Position numbers and translations under genes: made by a program | Part shown: piece by piece, positions 9,181 to 18,838 of the stretch | How the letters are laid out: each line of letters starts with the position of its first letter | Position numbering within the stretch: the first letter of the stretch is position 1 | From: Shewanella seohaensis | GTDB taxonomy: Bacteria > Pseudomonadota > Gammaproteobacteria > Enterobacterales > Shewanellaceae | Reading direction: 5' to 3' | Length of the DNA stretch: 64,000 nt | Assembly (NCBI RefSeq): GCF_025449215.1 | Contig: NZ_CP104900.1 | Coordinates: forward strand, 2,170,001 to 2,234,000 | The notes under the pieces: generated by a model | What the model saw: only the letters and a program-made list of their open reading frames with translations | Database searches by the model: none | Told to the model about the DNA's origin: nothing

Positions 9181-10563
9181 ATGGCAATTAAGCTCGATAA
9201 TCATAAGCAGGCAAGGGATATATCCGACAGTCAGGAGAGGCTCAAGGCGCACTTTATCCAGTTGGATAAGCTACTTGAGCAGAGCCGCGCCCTGTGGCAA
9301 GTGCGCGCCTTTGAGGCAAAAGCACTGCCTTGGGCGGCACAATTCCCAAGGCTTGCAACCACCCTTTGGGCGCTTGATGATGCCGTGCTCGATACTTTGG
9401 ATGCCGAGCAATCGGCGTTAGTCGATGCCTTATCTCCCGCACTAAAGCAGGATCTTGCCGCGTTAGGCTTAGACTGGGATCTGTCTTTACTCACATTGTC
9501 CTTTGCCGAACTTTCGCAGGGCTCAGATATTGATTCAGATATAGGCTTTGATATTGGCTCTGACATTAGCTCTAACGATATTGAAACTGCTACTTTACCT
9601 CGTATTGATCTTACTGAGATGGCTCACTTTAGCGCCCATATAAAAGGCCGTAAGTGGGAGCAGATCACTGCCTTTGTGCAGCATTTGCCCGATGCGGGAT
9701 TACCCGTGCTCGAGTGGTGTGCGGGCAAAGGGCACTTGGGCCGTTTGATTGCCAAAGCGCGTGGTGTGGATGTGTTAAGCCTCGAGTGGCAGGCGATGCT
9801 CTGTGAAGAGGGCCAAGCTTTTGCCGATAAATGGCATTTATCACAGCGCTTTATTTGCGCCGATGCTTTCGCTATCGAAGGTAATGCTCACGACAATTCC
9901 GCTCATCAAACCAATCCTTTTTGCGCTCACCAACAGGCGGTGGCGCTGCATGCCTGTGGCGATTTGCATGTGCGTTTACTGCAATTAGCCGCAGCGGCGG
10001 GCACACAGGCACTGGCGATTTCACCTTGCTGCTACCATTTAATTCAAGCTAATCAATATCAAGGCTTATCAACACTCGCCAAACACAGCGCGCTGTGTTT
10101 AAGTCGCCATGACTTGCAATTGCCTTTACAACAGAGCGTGATCGCCAATCCGAAACAACAGGCGCTGCGACATCAGGAAATTGCTTGGCGGCTGGGGTTT
10201 GATGCGCTGCAACGAAATTGCCGTGGCATAGATGCTTATTTACCTTTGCCCGCCATAAAGCAAAGCCAGCTGAGCGGCGAGTTTGCCGAGTTTTGCCATT
10301 GGGCGGCGGCGCAAAAGGCGGTTACTTTAGCCGCAGATTGTGATTTTGGCGCTTGGCTCGAGATAGGCAAACAGCGACAAAGGTTAACCCGGCGCATCGA
10401 TTTGGCTGCGCATTTATTCCGCCGAGCGCTGGAGCTGTGGTTAATTCTCGATCGCTGCTGTTTTTTGCAGGAAAGTGGCTATCGGGTAACCCTGAGGGAA
10501 TTTTGTGCAACCAGCGTGACGCCGCGAAATGCGCTGATTTTGGCGCAAAAATCGAGCGATTGA
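9181..10563 (+). CDS. SAM-dependent methyltransferase (Methyltransf_32-like)
   Basis: This 460-residue soluble protein has a central class I methyltransferase fold. The SAM-binding loop is 'LEWCAGKGHLGRLIA' (about residues 178-192), an acidic residue follows in 'DVLSLEWQ', and 'VALHACGDLHVRLLQLA' and 'AISPCCYHL' complete the pattern seen in Methyltransf_32/METTL25-like proteins. The substrate is unknown, with RNA or protein both possible. Residues around 115-132 form a short Asp-Ile/Ser-Asp repeat (DIDSDIGFDIGSDISS), probably a flexible linker between the N-terminal helical part and the catalytic domain. No SD hexamer is obvious before the ATG. Confidence 0.8.
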   Translation: MAIKLDNHKQARDISDSQERLKAHFIQLDKLLEQSRALWQVRAFEAKALPWAAQFPRLATTLWALDDAVLDTLDAEQSALVDALSPALKQDLAALGLDWDLSLLTLSFAELSQGSDIDSDIGFDIGSDISSNDIETATLPRIDLTEMAHFSAHIKGRKWEQITAFVQHLPDAGLPVLEWCAGKGHLGRLIAKARGVDVLSLEWQAMLCEEGQAFADKWHLSQRFICADAFAIEGNAHDNSAHQTNPFCAHQQAVALHACGDLHVRLLQLAAAAGTQALAISPCCYHLIQANQYQGLSTLAKHSALCLSRHDLQLPLQQSVIANPKQQALRHQEIAWRLGFDALQRNCRGIDAYLPLPAIKQSQLSGEFAEFCHWAAAQKAVTLAADCDFGAWLEIGKQRQRLTRRIDLAAHLFRRALELWLILDRCCFLQESGYRVTLREFCATSVTPRNALILAQKSSD

Positions 10564-10817
10564 AAAATAATCTGAATGATGAGGCCATACTTGCCTGTTT
10601 TTTATGAAGTATTTCTTTATTAGTTCATTTTGAATTAACGGATAGGCGGCATGATCTGCACAAGGGCTTATAAGCTCTGTGAGACAAGTCTAAGACGAAA
10701 GATGGTTTTTTATTGAATCATCGGGCTTTTCTTGTTCAAATGTCGCCTTAATGACAAATAACAACTAAAAACTGACCTAAAAGATCAGTGATCTTAGTGA
10801 GCGAATAAAACAGTTTC

Positions 10818-11867
10818 ATGAAATATTCCCGCGTATTTATTAATAGCCTTGCCTATGAACTGGCACCTGTGGTGGTTTCCAGTAGCGAGCTAGAATCTCG
10901 CCTCGCGCCTCTATATCAAAAATTTCGCATTCCTATGGGGCAACTTGCGGCGTTAACGGGCATTACCGAACGCCGTTGGTGGCCTAAAGGGCATCAATTA
11001 TCCGATGGAGCGATTAAAGCGGCGCACAAGGCGATTGCAGAAACGGGAATAGAAGTCGCCGAACTGGGTGCTGTGGTGTATACCGGCGTTTGCCGTGACC
11101 AACACGAACCCGCCACCGCTTGCCGGATTGCGGCGGCATTAGGTGTGTCGAAGGACACTGCGATTTACGATATCAGCAATGCCTGTCTTGGGGTGTTATC
11201 GGGCATTTTAGACATTGCTAACCGTATTGAGCTTGGCCAAATTAAGGCGGGTATGGTGGTGTCCTGTGAATCGGCGCGGGATATTGTCGATGTGACCATT
11301 GATAATATGCTGGCCGATCCGACCATGCAGAATTTTGCGCAGTCGCTGGCGACCTTAACCGGCGGCTCTGGCGCTGTGGCGGTGATCCTGACCGATGGCA
11401 GTTTGCCGCTGACGAATGTGCGTAAGCATCAGCTACTTGGTGCCTCCCATTTATCTGCGCCGCAGCACCATCAACTGTGTCAGTGGGGCTTGCAGGAAGT
11501 GGGGCACAATATTTACCGTGAGTTTATGCGTACCGATGCGGTGACCTTGCTCAAAGAAGGAGTCGAGCTGGCAAAACACACGTGGGAGCATTTCCTCGCG
11601 CAGCGGAATTGGTTGGTCGAGCAGGTCGATAAAGTGATCTGTCATCAGGTCGGCGCTTCAAACCGTAAACAGGTCTTGAGTGCATTAAATATTCCACCTG
11701 AAAAAGAATTCCCAACATATCAACTGCTTGGCAATATGGGCACAGTCTCTTTACCCGTCACTGCGGCCATGGCACACGATCAAGGCTTTTTACGCCCTGG
11801 GGATCAGGTGAGCTTTTTAGGTATCGGCAGTGGTTTGAACTGCATGATGCTGGGGATTAAGTGGTAG
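10818..11867 (+). CDS. oleA: OleA, thiolase-fold acyl-CoA condensing enzyme
   Basis: OleA joins two fatty acyl-CoA molecules head-to-head to give a beta-keto acid, the first step of long-chain olefin synthesis. The 349-residue protein has the KAS III/thiolase triad: the Cys in 'ISNACLGVLSG', the His in 'KVICHQVGASNRKQ' and the Asn in 'LLGNMGTVSLP'. It is first in the order oleA-oleB-oleC-oleD, which distinguishes it from FabH. In Shewanella this pathway makes a polyunsaturated C31 hydrocarbon that has been linked to cold adaptation. Confidence 0.95.
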   Translation: MKYSRVFINSLAYELAPVVVSSSELESRLAPLYQKFRIPMGQLAALTGITERRWWPKGHQLSDGAIKAAHKAIAETGIEVAELGAVVYTGVCRDQHEPATACRIAAALGVSKDTAIYDISNACLGVLSGILDIANRIELGQIKAGMVVSCESARDIVDVTIDNMLADPTMQNFAQSLATLTGGSGAVAVILTDGSLPLTNVRKHQLLGASHLSAPQHHQLCQWGLQEVGHNIYREFMRTDAVTLLKEGVELAKHTWEHFLAQRNWLVEQVDKVICHQVGASNRKQVLSALNIPPEKEFPTYQLLGNMGTVSLPVTAAMAHDQGFLRPGDQVSFLGIGSGLNCMMLGIKW

Positions 11868-12024
11868 TTTTCCAAGATTGTTATCTGCCTTAGCCGACGC
11901 TTGAGCGCAAGGTTTGCTAGGGCATTTTTATGCTTATTGGTTTAGCGATGAGCAGAGGTAAAGGCGAATTTACCTGCACAGGCTACCAATACAAAAACAA
12001 TTAGAACAAAAGATAGGAAGCGTC

Positions 12025-12987
12025 ATGTTAGACACTCTGTTGCCGTTTAAACGTCATTTTCTTAGCCGTAATGGCAACAAGCTGCATTACATCAATGAAG
12101 GCCAAGGTGAGCCTGTCGTCATGGTGCACGGTAATCCAAGTTGGAGTTTTTATTACCGTAATCTCGTGAGTGCCCTTAAGGATACTCACCAGTGTATCGT
12201 GCCCGATCATATTGGTTGTGGTCTGTCGGATAAGCCGGATGACAGCGGTTACGATTACACCTTAAAGAATCGCATTGACGATTTAGAGGCGCTGCTCGAT
12301 AGCCTAAAGGTAAACGAAAACATTACCTTAGTCGTCCACGACTGGGGCGGCATGATTGGCATGGGCTACGCGGCGCGTTACCCTGAGCGAATTAAACGTC
12401 TGGTGATTTTAAATACTGGCGCCTTCCATTTACCCGAGACTAAGCCTTTACCGCTGGCGCTGTGGATCTGCCGCAATACGCTGCTCGGCACTGTGTTAGT
12501 GCGTGGTTTTAATGCCTTTTCATCGATTGCCTCCTATGTCGGGGTAAAGCGTCAGCCGATGTCCAAGTACATCCGCGAGGCCTATGTCGCGCCGTTTAAC
12601 TCATGGGCAAATCGGATTTCGACCCTGCGCTTTGTGCAGGATATTCCGCTAAAACCGGGTGACAGAAACTATCAACTGGTGTCGGATATTGCCGCTAGTC
12701 TGCCAAAGTTTGCCAAGGTGCCGACACTGATTTGCTGGGGTTTACAGGACTTTGTGTTCGATAAGCACTTTTTAGCCAAATGGCGCGAACATATGCCCCA
12801 TGCCGAGGTGCATGAATTTGCCGATTGTGGTCACTATATCCTCGAAGATGCGAGCGACGAGGTGATTACCCATATCAAACACTTTATGGCTGAGGCACAA
12901 ACGCCAGAGCCTGAAGTGCAGCCCGTTGAAATCGTGCCAGTTAAAGAGCCTGAGGCAGAAACTCAAGCGCCACAGGCCGCACATTAA
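12025..12987 (+). CDS. oleB: OleB, alpha/beta-hydrolase (beta-lactone decarboxylase)
   Basis: This 320-residue alpha/beta-hydrolase belongs to the haloalkane-dehalogenase subgroup. The oxyanion motif is '[13 protein letters not shown]', the nucleophile Asp lies in '[14 protein letters not shown]', and the catalytic His is in 'DCGHYILED'. OleB converts the beta-lactone made by OleC into the alkene and CO2. The last 30 or so residues are Pro/Glu-rich and lie outside the fold, an odd disordered tail that may help assemble the OleBCD complex (inference). Its TAA overlaps the ATG of oleC by one base, suggesting translational coupling. AGGAAG precedes the start. Confidence 0.94.
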   Translation: MLDTLLPFKRHFLSRNGNKLHYINEGQGEPVVMVHGNPSWSFYYRNLVSALKDTHQCIVPDHIGCGLSDKPDDSGYDYTLKNRIDDLEALLDSLKVNENITLVVHDWGGMIGMGYAARYPERIKRLVILNTGAFHLPETKPLPLALWICRNTLLGTVLVRGFNAFSSIASYVGVKRQPMSKYIREAYVAPFNSWANRISTLRFVQDIPLKPGDRNYQLVSDIAASLPKFAKVPTLICWGLQDFVFDKHFLAKWREHMPHAEVHEFADCGHYILEDASDEVITHIKHFMAEAQTPEPEVQPVEIVPVKEPEAETQAPQAAH

Positions 12988-14797
12988 TGGTTAGGGTGGA
13001 GGATGCGCAGCTCGGCCGTGGGACATCTAGCGTCGAGCAAGCAAGCGATGCCAATATCTGTCGGCATTTAAAGCAGGCCGCCCATCACATTCCCCATCAT
13101 CTCGCGGTTGCGGTGCAACAGGGCAAGGGCAAATCCCTTGCCAATCTGACTTACCAAGAACTCGACTTTATTAGCCTAGATAAACAAAGCGATGCCATCG
13201 CCTTCGCGCTCAATGCCCATGGGCTGACGCGGGGGATGAAGGCTGTGCTGATGGTCACCCCGAGTCTGGATTTTTTGCGTTAACTTTTGCCTTATTTAAG
13301 GCGGGGATTATTCCCGTGTTGGTTGACCCGGGCATGGGGATTAAAAACCTTAAGCAATGTTTTATTGAAGCCGCGCCCGATGCCTTTATCGGAATCCCTA
13401 AAGCCCATATCGCCAGACGCTTATTAGGCTGGGGTAAGGGCAGTGTGCAGCATCTTATCAATGTGGATGGCAATCCCAGCGGGCTTGCTGGCATGCTATC
13501 GCGCTTATTCACAGGCGCGCCAAGTTTAGCGTCGATTCTCTTATTAACAGCTAAGTCGTCTACAGCTAAATTGCCAGAACAGGCTGAGTATCCGATGGAG
13601 CTGCTTAGGCATGATGAGATGGCGGCGATTCTCTTTACCAGTGGCAGCACGGGGACGCCAAAAGGCGTTGTCTATAGCCACGGCATGTTTGAGGCGCAAA
13701 TTCAGGCGCTAAAGCAAGATTATGGCATTGCACATGGTGAGCGTGATTTGGCGACATTCCCGCTATTCTCCCTCTTTGGTCCAGCGCTCGGTATGGCATC
13801 GATAGTGCCTGAGATGGATGCCAGCAAACCGATTACGGCCAATCCTGAATTTTTATTTGCCGCCATTGAGAAATACCAATGCAGCAATATTTTTGTTAAT
13901 CCGGCCTTGCTTGAGCGTTTAGGCCGCGCTGGTGAGCAAACCGAATCGAAAAAGCAGCACAAACTCAGCAGTGTGAAACGCGTGATTTCCGCTGGGGCGC
14001 CCGCGACCATTGCCTCGATTGCCCGTTTTAGCAAAATGCTCAGTGATGGCGTACCTGTACTCAATTCCTACGGCGCCACCGAATCCTTACCCATCAGCAT
14101 GATCGCCAGTGACGAGCTATTTACCACGACTCAAACCACGGACAATGGCGGTGGGATTTGTGTCGGCCGTGCCATCGATGGCGTGAGTATCGAGATTATC
14201 GCCATCAACGAGGATGACATCCCTGAGTGGGATGATGGCCTGCGTCTTAACACGGGGGAAATTGGCGAAATAGTGGTAACAGGCCCTATGGTGAGCCAGT
14301 CCTATTATCGCCGCGAAAAGGCAACGACGGCGGCGAAAATCTGGGACCGCGAGCAGCAAACCTTCAGGCATCGCATGGGCGACCTTGGCTATCTGGACGA
14401 CAGCGGCCGGTTGTGGATGTGTGGCCGCAAAGCCCATAGAGTGGATGCCACCCAAGGCGGGCGGTGTATTAAACGTTACTATTCCATTCCGAGTGAGCGT
14501 ATTTTTAATACCCATCGGAATGTGAAGCGCTCGGCGTTAGTTGGGATCAAAGTGAAGGGGCAAGGTGGCGTGAGTGAGATTGAACCACTCATCTGTATAG
14601 AGCTTGACCAATCCTTGGTGTGCAATAAGAGCGCGCAGCTGTATCAAGAGTTGATGGCGATTGCCGAGCAATATAGCCAAACTCAGGGGATTAGACGTTT
14701 TCTCATTCATCCCGATTTCCCCGTGGATGTGCGCCACAATGCCAAAATATTTAGAGAAAAATTAGCCGTTTGGGCGCAATCGCAAACCAAAGGCTGA
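12987..14797 (+). pseudogene. oleC: OleC, beta-lactone synthetase (AMP-binding), frame-broken
   Basis: Two frames (12987-13283 and 13316-14797) form one acyl-adenylate-forming enzyme of about 603 residues. The junction should read '[20 protein letters not shown]', obtained by adding one T to the six-T run at 13271-13276. The P-loop-like AMP-binding motif is '[20 protein letters not shown]', and '[10 protein letters not shown]' and '[20 protein letters not shown]' follow. OleC adenylates 2-alkyl-3-hydroxy acids and closes the beta-lactone. It starts on the last base of oleB. The frame loss is probably a homopolymer error, since the rest of the pathway is intact. Confidence 0.92.
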
Positions 14798-14939
14798 TTT
14801 CAATTTAGCTCATTTTTAACTTAAATAGGGTCGAACTTTCGACCGTTTGTTCGTGGCACGTTTTGCCGCGAGTGGTGCTTTGTTGCACTTAATCACTGAA
14901 TTGAATACTAAGATGACACTCACTGTCACGGAATGCGAT

Positions 14940-16067
14940 ATGACTAACAATCCTGCTGTTCTTCAAGCCGATGCGACACAAACTGGCCGTGGCGATAACC
15001 TCGCTCAAGCAGGCTTTGATCCGCGTGAGCAAGCCGCGCTTCATGCCTTGGCGGCTAAGGTCAACCATGCCTTTGTGACTGGCGCGGGTGGATTTTTGGG
15101 TAAGGCCATTTGCCTACGTTTGGTCGCGGCTGGGATTAAAGTGACAGGCTTTGCCCGTGGCCATTATCCTGAGCTTGAAGCCATTGGCGTGACTATGATT
15201 CAGGGGGATTTAGCCAATCCTGAGCAAGTCAAACAGGCGATGCAGGGCTGCGATATCGTGTTCCATGTGGCCTCAAAAGCGGGTGTTTGGGGCGACAGAG
15301 ACAGTTATTTTTGCCCCAATGTGAAGGGCGCCGCTAATGTAATTGCCGCTTGTAAAGCGCTTAAAATCAGTAAATTAGTTTATACCAGCACCCCTAGCGT
15401 GACCTTTGCGGGCGAGGATGAGTCGGGTATCGATGAATCGACGCCCTACGCCAGCCGTTTTTTAAATTATTATGCTCATTCCAAGGCGATTGCCGAGAAG
15501 ATGATGCTCGATGCCAATCAAGCATCGATAACCGCATCGGCGTATGCCTTAAAGACCGTCGCCCTGCGGCCGCATTTGATTTGGGGGCCCAATGATCCGC
15601 ACCTGGTGCCTCGGGTGCTTGCCCGCGGTCGTTTAGGTAAGCTCAAGCTGGTGGGGCGCGAGGATAAACTGGTCGATACCATTTATATCGATAACGCCGC
15701 CTATGCCCATATTCTGGCGGCCGTGGAGCTTTGCCAAGTCTCGCCTAAGTGCCAAGGGAAAGCCTATTTTGTTAGTAACGATGAGCCTGTGACTATGGCC
15801 AAGATGCTGAACCTGATCTTAGCCTGTGATGGGCTGCCGCCAGTGACCGCGCGCGTGCCACAGACCCTAGCCTATGTGGTGGGCGCTGTGTTAGAAACGG
15901 CGTATCGACTGCTGAATAAGCAAGAAGAGCCGATCATGACGCGCTTTGTCGCTAAACAGCTTTCCTGTAGCCATTATTTCGATATCAGTGCGGCAAAACG
16001 GGACTTTGGCTATCATGCCTTAGTGTCGATAGAAGAGGGTATGAAGCGACTTAAGGCATCGCTCTAG
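14940..16067 (+). CDS. oleD: OleD, NADPH-dependent 2-alkyl-3-ketoalkanoate reductase
   Basis: OleD reduces the OleA product before lactonisation. It is a short-chain dehydrogenase of the 3-beta-HSD/epimerase type. The nucleotide-binding motif is 'AFVTGAGGFLGKAICLRLVA', and the catalytic Tyr and Lys are in 'YYAHSKAIAE', with an upstream Ser/Thr in 'YTSTPSVTF'. The start is uncertain: the ATG at 14940 has a GGA at suitable spacing, while an ATG at 14913 would add nine residues. The gene follows oleC after about 140 bases and completes the ole set. Confidence 0.92.
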   Translation: MTNNPAVLQADATQTGRGDNLAQAGFDPREQAALHALAAKVNHAFVTGAGGFLGKAICLRLVAAGIKVTGFARGHYPELEAIGVTMIQGDLANPEQVKQAMQGCDIVFHVASKAGVWGDRDSYFCPNVKGAANVIAACKALKISKLVYTSTPSVTFAGEDESGIDESTPYASRFLNYYAHSKAIAEKMMLDANQASITASAYALKTVALRPHLIWGPNDPHLVPRVLARGRLGKLKLVGREDKLVDTIYIDNAAYAHILAAVELCQVSPKCQGKAYFVSNDEPVTMAKMLNLILACDGLPPVTARVPQTLAYVVGAVLETAYRLLNKQEEPIMTRFVAKQLSCSHYFDISAAKRDFGYHALVSIEEGMKRLKASL

Positions 16068-16138
16068 TGCTTATTTAGCACAGGGCTGACTGGGTGATAT
16101 CCTATGGCGTCACGGTAACCTAATGGATTAAAGCGTTA

Positions 16139-16378
16139 ATGGCCTGCGACGATTGTAATACTTCGATTTTTCGGCAAAAGATTGGCCGCTGCAAACGCTG
16201 CATGTGGCAGTTGACGCTGCTGTCGCTTATCGGTTGGCCTTTGTGGTGGTATCTCTACAGTGACGCTCCTCGAGAGGTCAACTCCATCGCCTTACTGTTT
16301 TTCTGCTTAGCCTTTAGTGGCCTGTTGTTACTGCATCTTGTGGTATTAGTCGCGCGCCGTCTGCTCGGGCGTGAGTAG
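16139..16378 (+). CDS. DUF3624 family small membrane protein
   Basis: This 79-residue protein has four Cys in two CxxC-like pairs at the N-terminus (MACDDCN and IGRCKRCMWQL), then two hydrophobic helices ending in basic residues. The opening 'MACDDCN...LGRCKRCMWQLTLLS'-like pattern matches my memory of DUF3624 in Shewanella and Vibrio. The Cys pairs could bind zinc or iron. Its function is unknown. It lies 71 bases after oleD, but nothing ties it to olefin synthesis. Confidence 0.75.
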   Translation: MACDDCNTSIFRQKIGRCKRCMWQLTLLSLIGWPLWWYLYSDAPREVNSIALLFFCLAFSGLLLLHLVVLVARRLLGRE

Positions 16379-16839
16379 TTTTTCACTTCCCATCGAATCT
16401 CCTTTTTATCCTTTGTGGTGAGTGGTCACACTCGCCATTTACGCTATTTCAAACGGCCATGCTTGCCCGCGAACTTTTTCATTTTCGCTTAATGCTCAAG
16501 TGTTACACAGTGCGCTGAAACAGCTCACTTTTTATCGTCTTAGCGAAAAATACTGTCGATTGGTGCTGAGGCGTGATGAGTGATGAGCTCACGCGATTAT
16601 TTTACTCTGTGATCCCGTGAGGACTAGGCTTAAATCTAATCGGAGTACAACAAATGCTTTGGTGATAGGGTCTAGTGTGACGAGTTGTTTTGGCTGATGA
16701 GTATGGATTTAAACAAATTTTAATCTGACATTTTAAGGTTTTTACCCTGTTTCACTGTTTTTGGTATCGCCAAGTACTAAGATCGAATATGGCGATGAGG
16801 CCGAGAAAACTCGGTATTTTTTAGGTTTTAGGGAGTGTT
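16379..16839. other. Long leader/intergenic region upstream of alx
   Basis: There is no gene in about 460 bases. It contains a GGTGAGT/ACTCGCC-type imperfect hairpin near 16418-16438 and a T-tailed hairpin just before the alx SD sequence. The length and the late hairpin suggest a regulated leader. I could not recognise the yybP-ykoY (Mn2+) riboswitch consensus that controls alx in some bacteria. Confidence 0.4.
16801..16821 (+). terminator. Terminator-like hairpin 18 bases before the alx start codon
   Basis: The arms CCGAG and CTCGG (16801-16805, 16810-16814) with an AAAA loop are followed by TATTTTTT. It sits immediately before the SD (AGGGAG), so it could act as an attenuator within the alx leader rather than as an end-of-gene terminator. 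Confidence 0.55.
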
Positions 16840-17817
16840 ATGGAGTTTTTAACCACGCTATTTGTGGGTTACCCAATATGGGTTTGGTTAATGTTTTTTG
16901 GCTTTGTGCTGGCATTGTTAGCCTTCGACTTAGGTGTGCTACACAAAGAGCAGCACGAAATTACCGTGGCAGAGAGCCTTAAATTATCGGCCTTTTATAT
17001 CTGTATGGGTCTGTTGTTCGGCGCTTGGTTATGGTGGTACAAGGGCTCGACTGCGGGGATGGAATATCTCACGGGTTACCTTATCGAAAAGTCCTTATCT
17101 ATGGATAACGTCTTCGTTATCGCGCTTATTTTCAGCAGCTTAGGTATTCCCCGTTTATATCAACACCGAGTGTTATTTTGGGGGATCATGGGCGTTATCG
17201 TGCTACGTGCCATTATGATTGGCTTAGGCGCGGCGCTGGTTGCGCAATACCAAGGCGTGTTGGTGTTATTCGGCCTGTTCTTGATTTTCACCGGTATTAA
17301 GATGCTCTTTTCCGATGATGAGCATGGTGATATCCAAGATAATAAGTTTTACAAGTGGTTACGCTCCAAAATGCGTTTTACGCCAAGCCTTCATCAAGAG
17401 AGGTTTTGGGTAAGGGGTGAGGAGCATCAACTTAGCAAAGGCTGGTGGGCAACGCCTCTGTTCTTAGCGTTGATCTTAGTCGAAACCGCGGATCTAGTGT
17501 TTGCGGTGGACAGTATCCCGGCGATTTTTGCGATTACCCAAGATCCCTTTATCGTCTATACCTCTAATATCTTTGCTATTTTAGGTCTGCGGGCATTGTA
17601 TTTCGCCCTCGCGGCCATGGTGCATCGTTTCGAGTACCTCAAGTATGCGCTATCGGTGGTGTTAGTGTTTATCGGTGTAAAAGTCGGACTGGTATACTTT
17701 AATCATGAAGGCATTGTGGACTTGAAGATCCCAACGGCCTTATCCCTTGGCGTCACCTTCGGCCTCTTGCTGGCGGGGGTATTATTCTCCCTGTGGAAGA
17801 CGCGCGAGCAGAAGTAA
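16840..17817 (+). CDS. alx: Alx/TerC family inner-membrane protein
   Basis: This 325-residue polytopic protein has about nine transmembrane segments. TerC-family acidic motifs are visible: 'FDLGVLHK', 'EKSLSMDNVFVIALIF' and 'ETADLVFAVDSIPAIFAIT', the last being the typical metal-binding segment. Length and motifs match E. coli Alx, which is linked to manganese export and alkaline response. AGGGAG lies five bases before the ATG. A terminator follows. Confidence 0.93.
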   Translation: MEFLTTLFVGYPIWVWLMFFGFVLALLAFDLGVLHKEQHEITVAESLKLSAFYICMGLLFGAWLWWYKGSTAGMEYLTGYLIEKSLSMDNVFVIALIFSSLGIPRLYQHRVLFWGIMGVIVLRAIMIGLGAALVAQYQGVLVLFGLFLIFTGIKMLFSDDEHGDIQDNKFYKWLRSKMRFTPSLHQERFWVRGEEHQLSKGWWATPLFLALILVETADLVFAVDSIPAIFAITQDPFIVYTSNIFAILGLRALYFALAAMVHRFEYLKYALSVVLVFIGVKVGLVYFNHEGIVDLKIPTALSLGVTFGLLLAGVLFSLWKTREQK

Positions 17818-17835
17818 GTTAATGTTTTTCTATCT

Positions 17836-17866
17836 AAAACTGGCGCCATAGTGCGCCAGTTTTTAT
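17836..17866 (+). terminator. Rho-independent terminator after alx
   Basis: The arms AAAACTGGCGC and GCGCCAGTTTT enclose a short loop and are followed by TT; the A/T flanks make it potentially bidirectional. Confidence 0.88.
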
Positions 17867-18260
17867 TCGGTCATCCCAAAGAATGGTTGTGAATTGCCTA
17901 GTTTATCGGCCGATGAAATAATTTCTATTTGCGGTTTTTAGGTTTGGTAAAAGTGCGCAAACTGTTCTATTTTTCGTATAGACAGACGTTTGGCTCGGGC
18001 TTTCTTTCTACCTGAGTAATCGTTCGCCTAACAGCGCACTGAGCCAAATATAAAGAGTCTGTTTTCATCAATTTTGCATTAATAACAATAAATTATTAGC
18101 ACCATCAACTTTGTGGCTTAGCTCATTATCTGCCGGAATGGGGCGACAGTTTGGCTCATTCTGAGATATTGACCATTACGCCACGCCATCATTACAAATA
18201 ATCGAACAAATGACAGCGAGCCAGGCCGTTAATGCCGAGGATCGTACGAGGAGAAAGATC
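17867..18260. other. Intergenic gap, nothing recognised
   Basis: About 390 bases follow the alx terminator. No supported ORF, repeat or hairpin was found. The promoter of the following small gene should lie in its right half. Confidence 0.4.
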
Positions 18261-18566
18261 ATGTCTATGGTGAGTGCGAAGGAATTTGCTCATTGGCTAA
18301 AGAAACGCTTCGAGGGTGTCGAAAAGGGCGTGAGTTTAACTCGAGAAGATATTAATCAGCTGACCGGACGCCAAAATTTTTCATTGGTGTTTGTGCATGA
18401 TATTCACTACGAGTTGATGCGTTATGGCATTGCCTTTGTGACAGACACGGGTCGCGATACTTATTATCTTGTGCGGGTTTTCGATAAACCTTGGCGCAAT
18501 CAATTGGAGCAGGACTCTGAAAAGGAGCTGTTCTCTAACGTAGTATCGATTAATTTACTGCGTTAA
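18261..18566 (+). CDS. Conserved-looking small hypothetical protein
   Basis: This 101-residue soluble protein does not match a family I can name. The ATG at 18261 has AGGAGA eight bases upstream, so it is preferred to an in-frame ATG at 18210. The predicted pattern is two or three helices (KEFAHWLKKRF; TREDINQLTG) followed by strands (FSLVFVHDIHYELM; YYLVRVF), consistent with a small winged-helix-like fold, but no DNA-binding role can be claimed. Confidence 0.65.
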   Translation: MSMVSAKEFAHWLKKRFEGVEKGVSLTREDINQLTGRQNFSLVFVHDIHYELMRYGIAFVTDTGRDTYYLVRVFDKPWRNQLEQDSEKELFSNVVSINLLR

Positions 18567-18838
18567 GACGGCAATTCGTGGCATTTATCAGTGCAATTTT
18601 GCTTGAGGTGGTGAGTGCTTTCGACGCACCACAGCGCGTTGCTGCACAAGTTCGGCCGCCCCTGTTACATAAGGATTAACAGGGTCAATAAATCGCATCT
18701 TTGCGTGACTTCCCGTCTACTAAGTTCGTTACACTCACCCTCTTTACACTTAAATCCGCCGTGAAAAGTGCAAATTCGCTTGTTCTTCGGCATGGATTTT
18801 CCTAAGGTGATTGAAAATGATTTTCACTGAGGCCCCCT

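Noticed and set aside
8838..9182. Minus-strand 114-residue ORF before the methyltransferase gene
   Set aside because: It overlaps the DUF1289 start and the methyltransferase start, has no domain and no SD, and probably arises by chance.
16379..16839. yybP-ykoY manganese riboswitch upstream of alx
   Set aside because: The position would fit, but I could not find the conserved internal-loop sequences; only a terminator-like hairpin is reported.
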